A stretch of 51,446 nucleotides of DNA from assembly GCF_000337895.1 (NCBI RefSeq), contig NZ_AOMA01000082.1, forward strand, positions 610 to 52,055, written 5' to 3'. Positions 36,857 to 46,036 of this stretch are shown in pieces. The notes under the pieces are model-generated. The model saw only the letters and a program-made list of their open reading frames with translations. It did no database searches and had not been told where the DNA came from. Made by a program: the position numbers and the translations under genes. Each line of letters begins with the position of its first letter. Position 1 is the stretch's first letter. The stretch comes from Halobiforma nitratireducens JCM 10879 (GTDB taxonomy: Archaea; Halobacteriota; Halobacteria; Halobacteriales; Natrialbaceae).

Positions 36857-37600
36857 TCACTCGGTTTCGAGGTACGACGGTCGCTCGTCGTACTCGATCG
36901 GATCACGGACGCCGATCCGCTGGAACGCCTGCAGCCGGTAGGCACAGGCGTCGCAGGTCCCACAGGCTGGCTCGTTTTCCCGGTAACAGCTCCAGGTGTG
37001 CTCGTATGGGACCTCGAGGTCGACGCCCAACGTGGCGATATCCGTCTTCGATTGCTCGACGAACGGCGCTTCGATCGCGATGTCGGTTTCGGGTTTCGTA
37101 CCGACGTCGACTACCTGCTCGAAAGCGTCGAAGAACGCCGGCCGACAGTCCGGATAGCCGGAGAAGTCCTCGCTGTGTGCGCCGATGAACACCGCCTCAC
37201 AGTCGTTGGCCTCCGCGTAGGAGACCGCCATCGCGAGCAAGTTCGCGTTCCGGAAGGGAACGTACGACGACGGAATCTCGTCGGCGTCCATGTCGGCGTC
37301 TTCGACGGCCAGTTCCTCGTCGGTGAGACTCGAGGCACCGATCTTCGAGAGGTGCCCGGTTTCGATCCGCAGGAAGTCCGAAGCTTCGAGTTCTTCAGCG
37401 AGCCGACGGGCACACTCGAGTTCGCGGTCCTCGGTACGCTGACCGTAGGAGGTATGCAGGGCGTATATTTCGTAGCCTCGCCGGCGTGCCTCGTAGGCGG
37501 CAGTGGCGCTGTCCATGCCCCCGGAAAGGAGGACGACGGCGCGTTTTTCGTCAGTTTCGTTCGATACGGGGTCGTCGGTGGCAGGGTCGGTATTAGTCAT
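36857..37600 (-). CDS. queC: 7-cyano-7-deazaguanine synthase QueC
   Basis: QueC makes preQ0 from 7-carboxy-7-deazaguanine with ATP and ammonia, for archaeosine in tRNA; 247 aa. It has the PP-loop motif VVLLSGGMDSATAAYEA near residue 21, and the C-terminal zinc site with HTWSCYRENEPACGTCDAC. I chose the ATG at 37600 because upstream codons are non-conserved. It lies 16 bp after queE in a queD-queE-queC operon. An acidic N-terminal tail of about 18 residues is typical of haloarchaea. Confidence 0.96.
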   Translation of the reverse strand: MTNTDPATDDPVSNETDEKRAVVLLSGGMDSATAAYEARRRGYEIYALHTSYGQRTEDRELECARRLAEELEASDFLRIETGHLSKIGASSLTDEELAVEDADMDADEIPSSYVPFRNANLLAMAVSYAEANDCEAVFIGAHSEDFSGYPDCRPAFFDAFEQVVDVGTKPETDIAIEAPFVEQSKTDIATLGVDLEVPYEHTWSCYRENEPACGTCDACAYRLQAFQRIGVRDPIEYDERPSYLETE

Positions 37601-37616
37601 CGTGATCGAAGTCGAA

Positions 37617-38468
37617 TCAGGTCTCCGGCGCGTCGTTCCACAGATCCACGTGTAGCCGCGGCGTATACCGGAACCCGTACTCCATGGCGAGGTCCGCAGT
37701 CCGGGTCCGGGTCTCGGCGAGCCGCTCGCGGGTCGCACCCTCCGGCATCAGGAGCACGTCCTCGTCGCGGATCGGCACATCGCTGACGTCCCGGAGGTCC
37801 TCGAGCAACGCACGGAGGTCCGGCATATCGTCCTCGTCGGTGACGACGAACTTCAGCTGGAACGGGTACGCCTCGACGAGTTCGGAGAGTGCCTCGAGGT
37901 CGATGCGTGCGTTTTCGTGGCGCTGTTCCCACTTGCCTTCGTCCTGGCCCATGGCCCCCGACGGCTGTCGTTCGCCGCTGGAAGCTTCCGTCGGTGGGTC
38001 GTCCCTGGGATCGCGGTCGGGCGTCGGCGTACTGCTCTCGAGTTTCGGACTGATCGAGGCGAGATCGATCGGCGCGTCGCGGTAGATCGTCCCGTTGGTC
38101 TCGACGGTGGTGTGATACCCCAGGTCGTCGAGGCGCTCGAGCAACGCGACGCTCTCTTCGTGCAACAGGGGTTCGCCGCCGGTGAGCACGACGTGATCGG
38201 CGTCGTGGGACTCGACCTCCGCGACGATCTCGTCGAGGGACATCCAGGCGTGGGTCGGTTCCCAGGAGGTGTGATAGGAGTCACAGAACCAGCACCGGAG
38301 GTTGCAGCCACTCGTGCGGACGAACACCGAGGGAACGCCGGCGAGCGTTCCCTCCCCTTGCAGGGAGTAGAACAGTTCGTTGATCGGCAGGGAGGGCGCG
38401 TCACCAGCCTCGGCTTCCGCGTTCTCGTCACGACCGACGCTCGAGTCCACCGAGTCCGAAACCGGCAT
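37617..38468 (-). CDS. queE: 7-carboxy-7-deazaguanine synthase QueE
   Basis: This radical SAM enzyme converts 6-carboxytetrahydropterin to 7-carboxy-7-deazaguanine; 283 aa. The cluster motif is CNLRCWFC near residue 56, preceded by FYSLQGEGTLAGVPSVFVRTS. LTGGEPLLHEE follows. A polar insertion of about 45 residues (SSTPTPDRDPRDDPPTEASS and on) sits after SPKLE, which is not part of the family core. The start follows queD by one base. Confidence 0.95.
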   Translation of the reverse strand: MPVSDSVDSSVGRDENAEAEAGDAPSLPINELFYSLQGEGTLAGVPSVFVRTSGCNLRCWFCDSYHTSWEPTHAWMSLDEIVAEVESHDADHVVLTGGEPLLHEESVALLERLDDLGYHTTVETNGTIYRDAPIDLASISPKLESSTPTPDRDPRDDPPTEASSGERQPSGAMGQDEGKWEQRHENARIDLEALSELVEAYPFQLKFVVTDEDDMPDLRALLEDLRDVSDVPIRDEDVLLMPEGATRERLAETRTRTADLAMEYGFRYTPRLHVDLWNDAPET

Positions 38469-38469
38469 G

Positions 38470-38949
38470 TTAGAACCCGCTTCCCCCACAGAGTTCGCTC
38501 GTCTCGCTCACCCGTACTGCGATGTCGGTTACGGTGTCGGGGAGGGCCGCCTCGAGTTTCTCCTCGAGGAGTGCGCTCATCACCTCGGCCGTCGGTGGGT
38601 ACTCGAGGACGACGATACCCTCACCGTCGCCGGCAGCCTCGAACGCCTCGACGAGCGGATCTCCCTCCTCGAGGAGGAACACGTGGTCCCACTCCTCGAT
38701 CACGTCCGTGATCCGGCCTTTGTCGGCGATCCACCCGTCCTCGGTTACCTCACCGGTGACGGTGACGGCGATCTCGTAGTTGTGGCCATGTGGGCGGGAA
38801 CACTTCCCGTCGTGATGGCGGAGTCGATGACCAGTGCTGATCCTGATCGGCCGGTCGTGGCCGACTTTCAGTACTCGGTCCGTCCCGACGACACCGTCGT
38901 CCGTCTCGGCGGTCGCCCCGCGCTCGAGGCGTCCAACTGAATCGGTCAT
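38470..38949 (-). CDS. queD: 6-carboxytetrahydropterin synthase QueD
   Basis: QueD makes 6-carboxytetrahydropterin from dihydroneopterin triphosphate, the first step toward preQ0 after GTP cyclohydrolase; 159 aa. The zinc site and catalytic Cys lie in HRLRHHDGKCSRPHGHNYEI near residues 41-60, and the late ETSELC follows. Length is normal with an acidic N-terminal tail. A TATA-like box 25 bp ahead suggests a leaderless transcript for the whole preQ0 operon. Confidence 0.95.
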   Translation of the reverse strand: MTDSVGRLERGATAETDDGVVGTDRVLKVGHDRPIRISTGHRLRHHDGKCSRPHGHNYEIAVTVTGEVTEDGWIADKGRITDVIEEWDHVFLLEEGDPLVEAFEAAGDGEGIVVLEYPPTAEVMSALLEEKLEAALPDTVTDIAVRVSETSELCGGSGF

Positions 38950-39285
38950 ACCCCAGTATTCTTCCGCGAATACTTAAGGATGATCGAACGGGCCGAGGGA
39001 AGCGTGCCGTCGACTCGAGGCCGGCGAGACACTACTGAGGGTGGGGCTCCAGGGTGTCTCGACAGGTGAGGAGAGAAAAACGACGTAGCAACTGCGGTAT
39101 GGAGAGTTGTGCCGACCGGTATCATATCCGGCATCGGTGATCTCGTCGACACATATATATAAAAGAATATATGATGGTGATCCAAGGTGTGCTCGTTGTG
39201 TCGTACTGTTTGTTGTCGGCTCGTTTCTGGCTCGCTCTTTTTGTAGACATTATCTTTTTGACTAACCGAACAAGCTTACTCAGAT
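38950..39285. other. AT-rich divergent intergenic region
   Basis: About 336 bp between queD and the histidine kinase gene, with unusually AT-rich tracts (acatatatataaaag near 39151-39165). No gene is seen. It probably carries both promoters. Confidence 0.6.
38971..38977 (-). promoter_or_regulatory. TATA-like box of the queDEC operon
   Basis: On the minus strand, TTAAGTA is centred about 25 bp before the queD ATG, which predicts transcription at or near the start codon. Confidence 0.55.
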
Positions 39286-41343
39286 GTGATAGCAGCGCTT
39301 TCTAATCCGGCTGTCGTAGCCTACGCCGCGGCGTTCTTAGTCAGTGGAGTCATTTGTTTGCTCTTGATTCCGCGAGCGAGGAGATTTGAGGACTCCGAGG
39401 TACGGGCAGGGCTGGTCTGGCTGTTAGCAACCACAGGAGCGTGGGGACTCCTGAAAACGGCGTTCTTTCTGGTACCAGTTCCGCTTCGCGAACCCACCTA
39501 CATCCTCGGATTAGTCATAGGGTTTACAACGGTCTGGGCCTGGCTGTACTTCTGTTCTGCATACACCGCCAGACGGTTCCACCGGAACCAGACGCTCCGT
39601 CGCATCGGTGCTGGAGTATTCCTCCTCGTAGTGTCGCTTAAACTCACCAACCCGATACACGGACTGTACTTCACCACCAGCGAAACGACAGCCTCTTTCC
39701 AGTATCTAGCGGTCGAACACGGCGTCCTTCACTGGAGTGCAACCGGTCTATCCTACGTGCTCGCTGCGATCGGCCTCTTCATGATCTTCGAACTCTACGT
39801 GCGTTCGGAGTACGATACACGTCCTCTCGGTATATTAACGGTGCTGCTCGGTCTCCCGGTGGTATTCGACATCGTCGCGATTGCGACACCGAGGCTGATC
39901 AACTTTATTTACGCACCGATCGGCGTGGCGATCTTTGCGGTCGGTGTACTACTCGTCTTCCAGGAGCGGCTCTTAGCAGTCAGAACCGCGCTCCCAGGCA
40001 GCGCTGCCTCAATTTATCTCGACGGCGATCGTCGAATCACGGATGTTTCCGACGAAGTAGTCAAACTCTTTCCGGGAATCGAACGGGCAATCGGTGACCC
40101 GCTTTCCGAGGCACTTCCCGAGGCCACCCCTCATCTGGAAGCTGAGGGTTCTATTTTCGAACTGAGCAAAAATGACGATATGCGGTACTATCTCGTTGAG
40201 ACCAACCCGGTCGGACTGGCGGACTCCGAAGCACAGGTACTGTCATTCACTGACGTGACCAGACTCGAGAAGAAGCGGCGACAGTTACACCGCCGGGAGC
40301 GTGAACTAGATACGCAGAACGAACTATACCGTGCAGTTCTGGCCGCAAGCTTTGATTTCGTCTATCGGATGGACCCTGACGGTCGCCTGACGTTCGTCTC
40401 CCCATCGGTCGAGGACGCACTGGGGTACGAACCGGAAGCCCTCGTCGGCGACCGAGCAGACCGACTTACTCCAACCAACGAGGCCAGCGACCAAGCCCAC
40501 AGGTATCTCGACGACGTACTAGACGGAGAATCACTTCAAATCCAGGATTTCCAATTAGAACACCACGATGGAAAACGTGTGTACGCCGACATCCGGGTGG
40601 TGCCTATTTACGAGCCGGGCATCTCGGAGGAAGAGCGGACCGCAGAGACCATCGTCGGCGCACAGGGGATGGTCCGTGAAACAATGGAGCGACACCGACG
40701 CGAAAGCCTCATCAGCGTTATCAACCGTGTGTTGCGCCACAACGTCCGCAACAAACTCACGATCATCAACGGCTATGCTGGGAGGCTATCGAACGATCTG
40801 GATGGAAAAGCAGCGACGAATGCCGACCAAATCGTTGACACGGCTGATAGTCTTATAGAGCTGACTGAATCTGCTCGAGAAATCGCACAAGTGAGAAGCG
40901 AATCGTACAAACTGGAGTCCCATAACGTCGTCCCGATACTCGACGGAGTGGTTACGGAGATCGAAGAGCAGTACCCGAACGCATCGATTTCAGTCGATAC
41001 GCCGGAGTCGGCCGTGGCACAAACGCTACCCAAGATAGAGACCGCGTTCGTCGAACTCCTCGACAATGCCGCGAAACACAGCGGCGAATCCCCATCGATC
41101 GATCTCGAGGTGGCCGTCGGTACCGAGTGGGTCACGGTCACGATAGCGGATGACGGTCCTGGGCTCCCCGAGAATGAGCGGCAAGCCTTGTCAGTTGGAA
41201 CGGAGGAGCCGCTCGCCCACGGAAGCGGACTCGGACTATGGCTCATCTACTGGGTCGTCACAACCCTCGACGGCGACATCGAGGTTCTGGAAGCAGATCA
41301 AGGGACGACAGTCACAATCAATCTCCCGAAATCAGACCTGTAA
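39286..41343 (+). CDS. membrane-bound sensor histidine kinase with PAS domains
   Basis: This 685-aa kinase starts with GTG at 39286. Residues about 1-230 form a 7-helix membrane sensor (HisKA_7TM type). Two PAS-like regions follow (about 235-335 and 345-465; VLAASFDFVYRMDPDGRLTFV). The dimerisation segment is VINRVLRHNVRNKLTIINGY with the His before NVRNK, then ATPase boxes FVELLDNAAKH, DDGPGLPENE and GSGLGLWL. No response regulator gene is next to it. Codon use is visibly less GC-rich than its neighbours, which suggests transfer. Confidence 0.92.
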   Translation: MIAALSNPAVVAYAAAFLVSGVICLLLIPRARRFEDSEVRAGLVWLLATTGAWGLLKTAFFLVPVPLREPTYILGLVIGFTTVWAWLYFCSAYTARRFHRNQTLRRIGAGVFLLVVSLKLTNPIHGLYFTTSETTASFQYLAVEHGVLHWSATGLSYVLAAIGLFMIFELYVRSEYDTRPLGILTVLLGLPVVFDIVAIATPRLINFIYAPIGVAIFAVGVLLVFQERLLAVRTALPGSAASIYLDGDRRITDVSDEVVKLFPGIERAIGDPLSEALPEATPHLEAEGSIFELSKNDDMRYYLVETNPVGLADSEAQVLSFTDVTRLEKKRRQLHRRERELDTQNELYRAVLAASFDFVYRMDPDGRLTFVSPSVEDALGYEPEALVGDRADRLTPTNEASDQAHRYLDDVLDGESLQIQDFQLEHHDGKRVYADIRVVPIYEPGISEEERTAETIVGAQGMVRETMERHRRESLISVINRVLRHNVRNKLTIINGYAGRLSNDLDGKAATNADQIVDTADSLIELTESAREIAQVRSESYKLESHNVVPILDGVVTEIEEQYPNASISVDTPESAVAQTLPKIETAFVELLDNAAKHSGESPSIDLEVAVGTEWVTVTIADDGPGLPENERQALSVGTEEPLAHGSGLGLWLIYWVVTTLDGDIEVLEADQGTTVTINLPKSDL

Positions 41344-41837
41344 CTCCGAGGTTACGACCGGTTCTCGAGCACGCAGCCACGGACTCGAGCATCGGGAACA
41401 TGGGTTCGTGTCCCTCGAGACCAAACTCGATGCGTCCGGAGCCGGAACGCCATGGAACCCGTGCTCGAGGACGTTGTCGAGTTCTGCGACAGCCGTGAGA
41501 TCGACCGCGTGGACGAGCTGTTCCCTTCGACTTGCGGGAGGCGCGTGACCTGAAAACCGCCAGTCTCGCCGCTCGAGGTCTTCGAGAAGTCCGGCGAGGA
41601 CGGGTGTCGGAATTCACTGAACGCGCCTACGACACACTCTCGTGTCTCGAGTGTGTCCACGAGCCACCGACGCGGACTGGCCGCTGCTCCCGACCGGACA
41701 CGCGGCGTCGGCGGCCCTGGCGGTCGAAGACATCGTCGGTCCGTTGCGGTCGGTACGGTCGATGGGGTTCCGCCAACTGGGCAGCGTAAACAATAACTCA
41801 TAAACCGTTCTGCCCCGAACCTACGGTCGCCGAACGC
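41344..41837. other. region between kinase and tRNA-Gln, no gene assigned
   Basis: About 494 bp. Many short frames, but none continuous with protein-like composition. A plus-strand frame at about 41451 (MEPVLEDVVEFCDSREIDRV) starts well and then breaks, and may be decayed coding DNA of unknown origin. Confidence 0.4.
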
Positions 41838-41910
41838 AGTCCCGTGGTGTAGTGGCCAATCATATGGGCCTTTGGAGCCCACGACGGCGGTTCGAATCCG
41901 CCCGGGACTA
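41838..41910 (+). tRNA. tRNA-Gln (TTG)
   Basis: The 73-nt cloverleaf has acceptor AGTCCCG/CGGGACT, anticodon stem TGGGC/GCCCA with loop CTTTGGA (anticodon TTG), and T arm GGCGG-TTCGAAT-CCGCC. Discriminator is A; CCA is not encoded. It sits at the boundary of lower-GC DNA. Confidence 0.93.
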
Positions 41911-42197
41911 CTTCTGTTGCGAGCAAATCCGCGAGCGGCGAATGTCCTCACAGATTCGGTCCCAGCAGACGAGCGGACGCGAGTCTTCGCGGTTCGAACC
42001 CGTTTGGTGATCCGGTCTCACCTTCGGCGATGTCGGACGTGAGGTCGCCGTCGGCCGCGAGTTGCAGGAGTAGGCCGCGTCGGACCCGTCGTGACGGTGT
42101 CGGACGGATACACATGCACACTCGAGAACACGGTCGTACACGAATCGGCAGTATCGTCTCTTGGTGTTCCTGAACCGTCGGATTCGGGGGAACGCTG
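41911..42197. other. tRNA-Gln 3' flank, no intact gene
   Basis: Under 300 bp of sequence with no convincing gene. A T-arm-like piece, cgcggttcgaacccg, occurs near 41988-42002. A minus-strand stretch reading LQLAADGDLTSDIAE is HTH-like but short and unsupported. The region may be scar DNA from integration at the tRNA. Confidence 0.4.
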
Positions 42198-42708
42198 ATG
42201 GACGGAGCCGTCCCACTCGAGAACGACGCGCCGAGCACCCGGTGTTTCCAGAGTGACGACGCAGGGTTCGACGCCGCCGAAAGCCTACCCGGTCCGGATT
42301 CTCGACTATCACGAGATCGTCAGCGACATCCCCGAAGGCGACGGTGACGGCGAGGCCGACGACGGTGGGCCCCAGTCCGGAACGACGATCTCCGTCGCCG
42401 TCACCTGGTGTCACCTCTGTGGCAGCGCCGTCGTCTACGAGCGGACGGTCGAGGGTCGCACCCTGGAGTTCGGCGTCAGCGGCAAACTCGCGGACGACGA
42501 CCTCGTGATGGACGATCGCGGGACGGGTTCCGAGTGGAAACAGTCTTCGGGACCTGTATCGACGGCGACTTCGAAGGGGAGTAGCTGACGGCACGACCGG
42601 CCGTCTGCTGACGGCCGCGCCCTCGATCGACTGCCGGCGCGGCGGCTGTTCGCGTTCGCGTGGCGGGACGATCACGGACCGGACGCGTTCGACAGTACGT
42701 CCAGATAA
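42198..42708 (+). pseudogene. decayed DUF3179 family gene
   Basis: Fragments of one protein appear in different frames. From 42198: DGAVPLENDAPSTRCFQSDD. The frame within 42253-42588 has KAYPVRILDYHEIVSDIPEG, AVTWCHLCGSAVVYERTVEG, LEFGVSGKLADDDLVMDDRG and GSEWKQ, the DUF3179 core. A final piece from 42646 reads LFAFAWRDDHGPDAFDSTSR, resembling the family's end. The segment between is stop-interrupted and shortened. Family function is unknown; members are often surface proteins. Confidence 0.75.
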
Positions 42709-42827
42709 CGGATCGGATAGTTTCTACGGCTGGTTTTGCCCACGGACCCCAGTACAGTTAGCTCGTCAGTGGCGGCCAAACCGTCGCCATCGCCAAGATT
42801 TTCGGCATCCCGTGGCGGACTGGCGGT

Positions 42828-43754
42828 ATGGAAGACCGACTGCTCGTTCTCAACAAGGACGCGGATACCGTTTCGTACATCGATCCCGACACGGGAGAGA
42901 CGACCGCCACGGTCGAGACGAACGTCAACCCCCACGAGGTCGCCGTCTCGCCCGACGGCACGCACGCGTACGTAACATGTTCGTTAGGTGGCTCACTCGA
43001 GGTGCTCGACAACGAGGTCCCCGAGGTGATCGACCGGTTCGAACACGATCTGTTCGACTTTCCACACGGGCTGGCCGTCCGCGAATCGGCCGACGAACTG
43101 TGGCTGGCGTCGACCTACAGCAGCCAGGTGTTCGTCTTCGATATCGCCGACTCCGCGGCAATCGAGTTGCTCGAGGTGTTCCCGACCTACCAGGACAAGT
43201 CACACATGGTCACGTTCTCACCCGACGAGAAGCGAGCCTTCGTGGCCAACATCGGCAGCGACAACGTCACGGTGATCGACGCCGACGAACGACGGATCGT
43301 CGGCGATCCGCCGGTCGGCGAGGGTCCCGAAGGAATCGGCGTCGACCCCGAGACGGGTGAGGTGCTGGTCGCGAACCAGGACGACGGTCGTCTCTCCGTG
43401 ATCGATCCCGAGACGCTCAAGGACGCCAACACGGCGTTGCTCGGAGAGACGCCGATCAGGGTTGTCCTCTCGCCCGACGGACGGTATGCACTCGTACCCA
43501 ACCGGGAGTCGAACGATGTCTCCGTGATCGACACCGAACACGTCCGTGACGGAGAGCGACGGCCCTGGGAAGTCGCCCGAATACCGGTCGGCATCTGGCC
43601 CGGTGGGACGGTCTTCTCCCCGGACGGCGACCGCGCGTTCGTCGCAAACAACAAGACCAACGACGTTTCGGTGATCGACATCGACGCCTTCGAGGAACTC
43701 GAGCGGTTCGACGCGGGGATTCATCCCGATGGGATCGCGTACCGCAGCGGATAG
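42828..43754 (+). CDS. YVTN-type beta-propeller protein
   Basis: This 308-aa protein is built of about seven repeats of the type LSPDGRYALVPNRESNDVSV and FSPDGDRAFVANNKTNDVSV. That is the 40-residue YncE/YVTN beta-propeller unit. No signal peptide or Tat motif is present, so it looks cytoplasmic, unlike many relatives. Such propellers include lactonases and binding proteins; no catalytic residues can be assigned. It lies 119 bp after the DUF3179 pseudogene. Confidence 0.88.
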   Translation: MEDRLLVLNKDADTVSYIDPDTGETTATVETNVNPHEVAVSPDGTHAYVTCSLGGSLEVLDNEVPEVIDRFEHDLFDFPHGLAVRESADELWLASTYSSQVFVFDIADSAAIELLEVFPTYQDKSHMVTFSPDEKRAFVANIGSDNVTVIDADERRIVGDPPVGEGPEGIGVDPETGEVLVANQDDGRLSVIDPETLKDANTALLGETPIRVVLSPDGRYALVPNRESNDVSVIDTEHVRDGERRPWEVARIPVGIWPGGTVFSPDGDRAFVANNKTNDVSVIDIDAFEELERFDAGIHPDGIAYRSG

Positions 43755-44095
43755 TCCACGACCACGGGACCCACCGACTACCGCGGACAACATCCCAGCG
43801 TCTCGAAGCCGGAATCGATGTCCTCGCGGGCGGTCTCGGTCTCGCGGGCGGCCTCGCTCGGAACCGCACCCGGACCGAATCGCTCTGCTCCGTTCGAACG
43901 GCGTCGACCGCTCCACAAAACCGTGTGGTCTGTTTTCGTATGACAACTACTGGTCTGAGCGCACACCGTCGATACGACCACCGTTCCGCGGGAAACAGAG
44001 AGAAATAAAGTCGGATGAAACGTCGTCAAACGGGACAAATCAACGTTGACGACCGTCTGTTTATTAGGGACGCCGGATCGGATGCCCGGACACAC
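43755..44095. other. intergenic region, no gene seen
   Basis: About 341 bp. No frame stands out. A TATA-like tttattag at 44060-44067 lies about 33 bp before the next start and is a probable promoter. Confidence 0.55.
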
Positions 44096-44674
44096 ATGAC
44101 TTACGACTGCCCCGAACGTCCCACAACGGTGGATCGTGATACGGTCCGTACGGTTGGAAAGTTGCTGCTCGCGACGCTCGCAGCGATACTGCTTCTCTCG
44201 TTGATGTCGTTGCTTCCCGGCATCGACCGCGTGATCCCCGGAACACCGGTCACGTTCGTCGCCGTCGTCGGCGCGATCGTGACGGTCGCGATCGTCGCTT
44301 TATTACTGTATCTCGCGCCTGCACTCGCGTCGCTGCTTCGGTCGACGCTCGAGGGGCCACCGTCGATCGTCGACGACGTCGCTTCGATCGTCCAGTTGTT
44401 CGTCGTTCTCGTGGCCGTGCTGGTGGCCCACCGAGGGCTCGAGCCGGCGATTGCCCCACTGCTTGGCGACCTCGCGTGGACCTACGACGTAGTTTTCCTC
44501 GTGATCGCGCTGGGGCCGCTCGCGATCCTCGCAGCGCGGATCTACGTCTCGATCGATCCGATTGCGGAGCTGTTCGCCGATCGGGTCGTCGGTGACGAGG
44601 GTGGCACGGACGAGGCCGACTCGAGTCGAAAGATCGATACGGACGACGGAACGACCCGTACGGGAGGTAAGTAA
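44096..44674 (+). CDS. membrane protein, unknown function
   Basis: I recognise no family. This 192-aa protein from ATG 44096 has about four hydrophobic helices: LLLATLAAILLLSLMSLL, VTFVAVVGAIVTVAIVALLL, SIVQLFVVLVAVLVAH and VVFLVIALGPLAILAARIY. An acidic C-terminal tail of about 30 residues follows. It sits directly upstream of another membrane protein gene, and its end carries that gene's ribosome-binding site. Confidence 0.7.
   Translation: MTYDCPERPTTVDRDTVRTVGKLLLATLAAILLLSLMSLLPGIDRVIPGTPVTFVAVVGAIVTVAIVALLLYLAPALASLLRSTLEGPPSIVDDVASIVQLFVVLVAVLVAHRGLEPAIAPLLGDLAWTYDVVFLVIALGPLAILAARIYVSIDPIAELFADRVVGDEGGTDEADSSRKIDTDDGTTRTGGK
44661..44669 (+). promoter_or_regulatory. ribosome-binding site overlapping an upstream gene end
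   Basis: ggaggt lies in the last codons of the upstream gene and about 9-10 bp before the ATG at 44677, linking translation of the two membrane proteins. Confidence 0.5.
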
Positions 44675-44676
44675 CT

Positions 44677-45249
44677 ATGTCATCGAACGCGAACGACGAA
44701 CGCTTGCCGTTCATCGCGGGAGCCGTCACCGGCGCTGCTGCGTGGGTGGTCGGCTATCTCGTCACGTATCTGATCGTCGCGACCGACATCCGGGAGTCGC
44801 CGCTACACCAGGCGGTCGAAGCCTTCGACGGCGAGGCGGCGACCTACGAGATGGTCGGTTGGGTGTTCTACAACGCCCACCTGGTCGATACGGTGTTTCG
44901 GGACGTTCCGCTCCTTGGAACGCACGCAGCGACGTACATCGGCAGTGAGCAGGGATTCACGCCAGTTCTCTACGCGGCCCCCGTGGGGCTCCTGCTTGCG
45001 GCAGGTATCGGGCTCGCGACCTACCGCGGTGTCTCGGCACCGACGGACGGACTGCTCGCGGGAATGACGGCACTCCCGGGCTATCTCGTTCTCACCGTCG
45101 CCGGCGTCTTCCTCTTCGAGGTGACCGTCGGCGGCGCGAGCGGCGCTCCCGATACGATTCCCGCAATCATCCTCGCCGGCGTGATCTACCCGGCGGTCTT
45201 TACGGGCACTGGCGGGGCGATCGCTGCCGCACTCGCGGATCGAACATGA
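44677..45249 (+). CDS. membrane protein, unknown function (transporter-like)
   Basis: This 190-aa protein has about five hydrophobic helices, the first at residues 13-35 (IAGAVTGAAAWVVGYLVTYL), and Gly-rich later helices (VIYPAVFTGTGGAIAAALA). No transporter signature is decisive. Between helices it has EMVGWVFYNAHLVDTVFRD, a conserved-looking soluble segment. It pairs with the preceding gene in an operon. Confidence 0.7.
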   Translation: MSSNANDERLPFIAGAVTGAAAWVVGYLVTYLIVATDIRESPLHQAVEAFDGEAATYEMVGWVFYNAHLVDTVFRDVPLLGTHAATYIGSEQGFTPVLYAAPVGLLLAAGIGLATYRGVSAPTDGLLAGMTALPGYLVLTVAGVFLFEVTVGGASGAPDTIPAIILAGVIYPAVFTGTGGAIAAALADRT

Positions 45250-45415
45250 CGAAGTGTCGTCGGTAGGGAGTGGATCGATCCCGTCGTTTTCTCACCCGAT
45301 GAATCGTTCGACGATTTCGTCGAAACGACCGCATCGAACGCCCGAACGTGGATTATTAACCACTATCGTTTTCACGAACCAAACCTATTCCCCCCTCGAG
45401 TCCCTAGCACGGGTG

Positions 45416-45817
45416 ATGACCCAATCCGACGTCGACACCGACGCGGACGCAAGCGGGGAGGCGGACGCGGAAGGATCGCTCCGAGAGCGCGTCGAGCAGT
45501 GGATCAGTCGAGAGATGCCGATCATTCAGATGCACGGCGGAACCAGCGCCGTCAGGAAAGCCGACCCCGAAACCGGCGAGGTCGTCGTCGAACTCGGCGG
45601 CGGCTGCAAGGGGTGTTCGGTCAGCGACGTAACCACGGGCAATATCGAGGCAGCACTCATCGAGTGGCCCGAGGTAGAGGAGGTGACCGTCCGCGTACCG
45701 GACGCCCGCGACTCGCTTGGGGGGCCCGACCAACCCGAGTCGATCATGGGTGTCGACCGCACCGAAGGCGGTCGCGGCGACTGGGGCTCGTCGAACCCGG
45801 GCAAGGACCACCTCTGA
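45416..45817 (+). CDS. NifU-like iron-sulfur scaffold domain protein
   Basis: This 133-aa protein has an acidic N-terminal tail and a NifU C-terminal domain. The domain reads PIIQMHGGTSAVRKADPETG, VVELGGGCKGCSVSD with the CxxC cluster ligands, and IEWPEVEEVTVRV. Members carry iron-sulfur clusters to target proteins. The C-terminus adds about 30 residues. I chose the ATG at 45416 from domain start and spacing. Confidence 0.9.
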   Translation: MTQSDVDTDADASGEADAEGSLRERVEQWISREMPIIQMHGGTSAVRKADPETGEVVVELGGGCKGCSVSDVTTGNIEAALIEWPEVEEVTVRVPDARDSLGGPDQPESIMGVDRTEGGRGDWGSSNPGKDHL

Positions 45818-46036
45818 TACGGGCCGCCGTACGTCGCATGCGCCCGACCGCCGTTCGAGACGCGAGCAGGTATGCGACTGTTGTGGCGCGGTCGGCGTGT
45901 ACCGAGCGAGTACAACAGCCTGTGTCTCGTTGGCACGGTCGGTCAGTTTTGGGAACGCCTATATCCTTTTACGACTCAGATACGGAGTCATACACCATGA
46001 CGACGTGTGGACGCCCCCCGACGGGAGGTGACGGTG

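Noticed and set aside
41352-41951. 199-aa minus-strand open frame
   Set aside because: It crosses the tRNA-Gln gene and is Arg/Ser-rich without domain signals.
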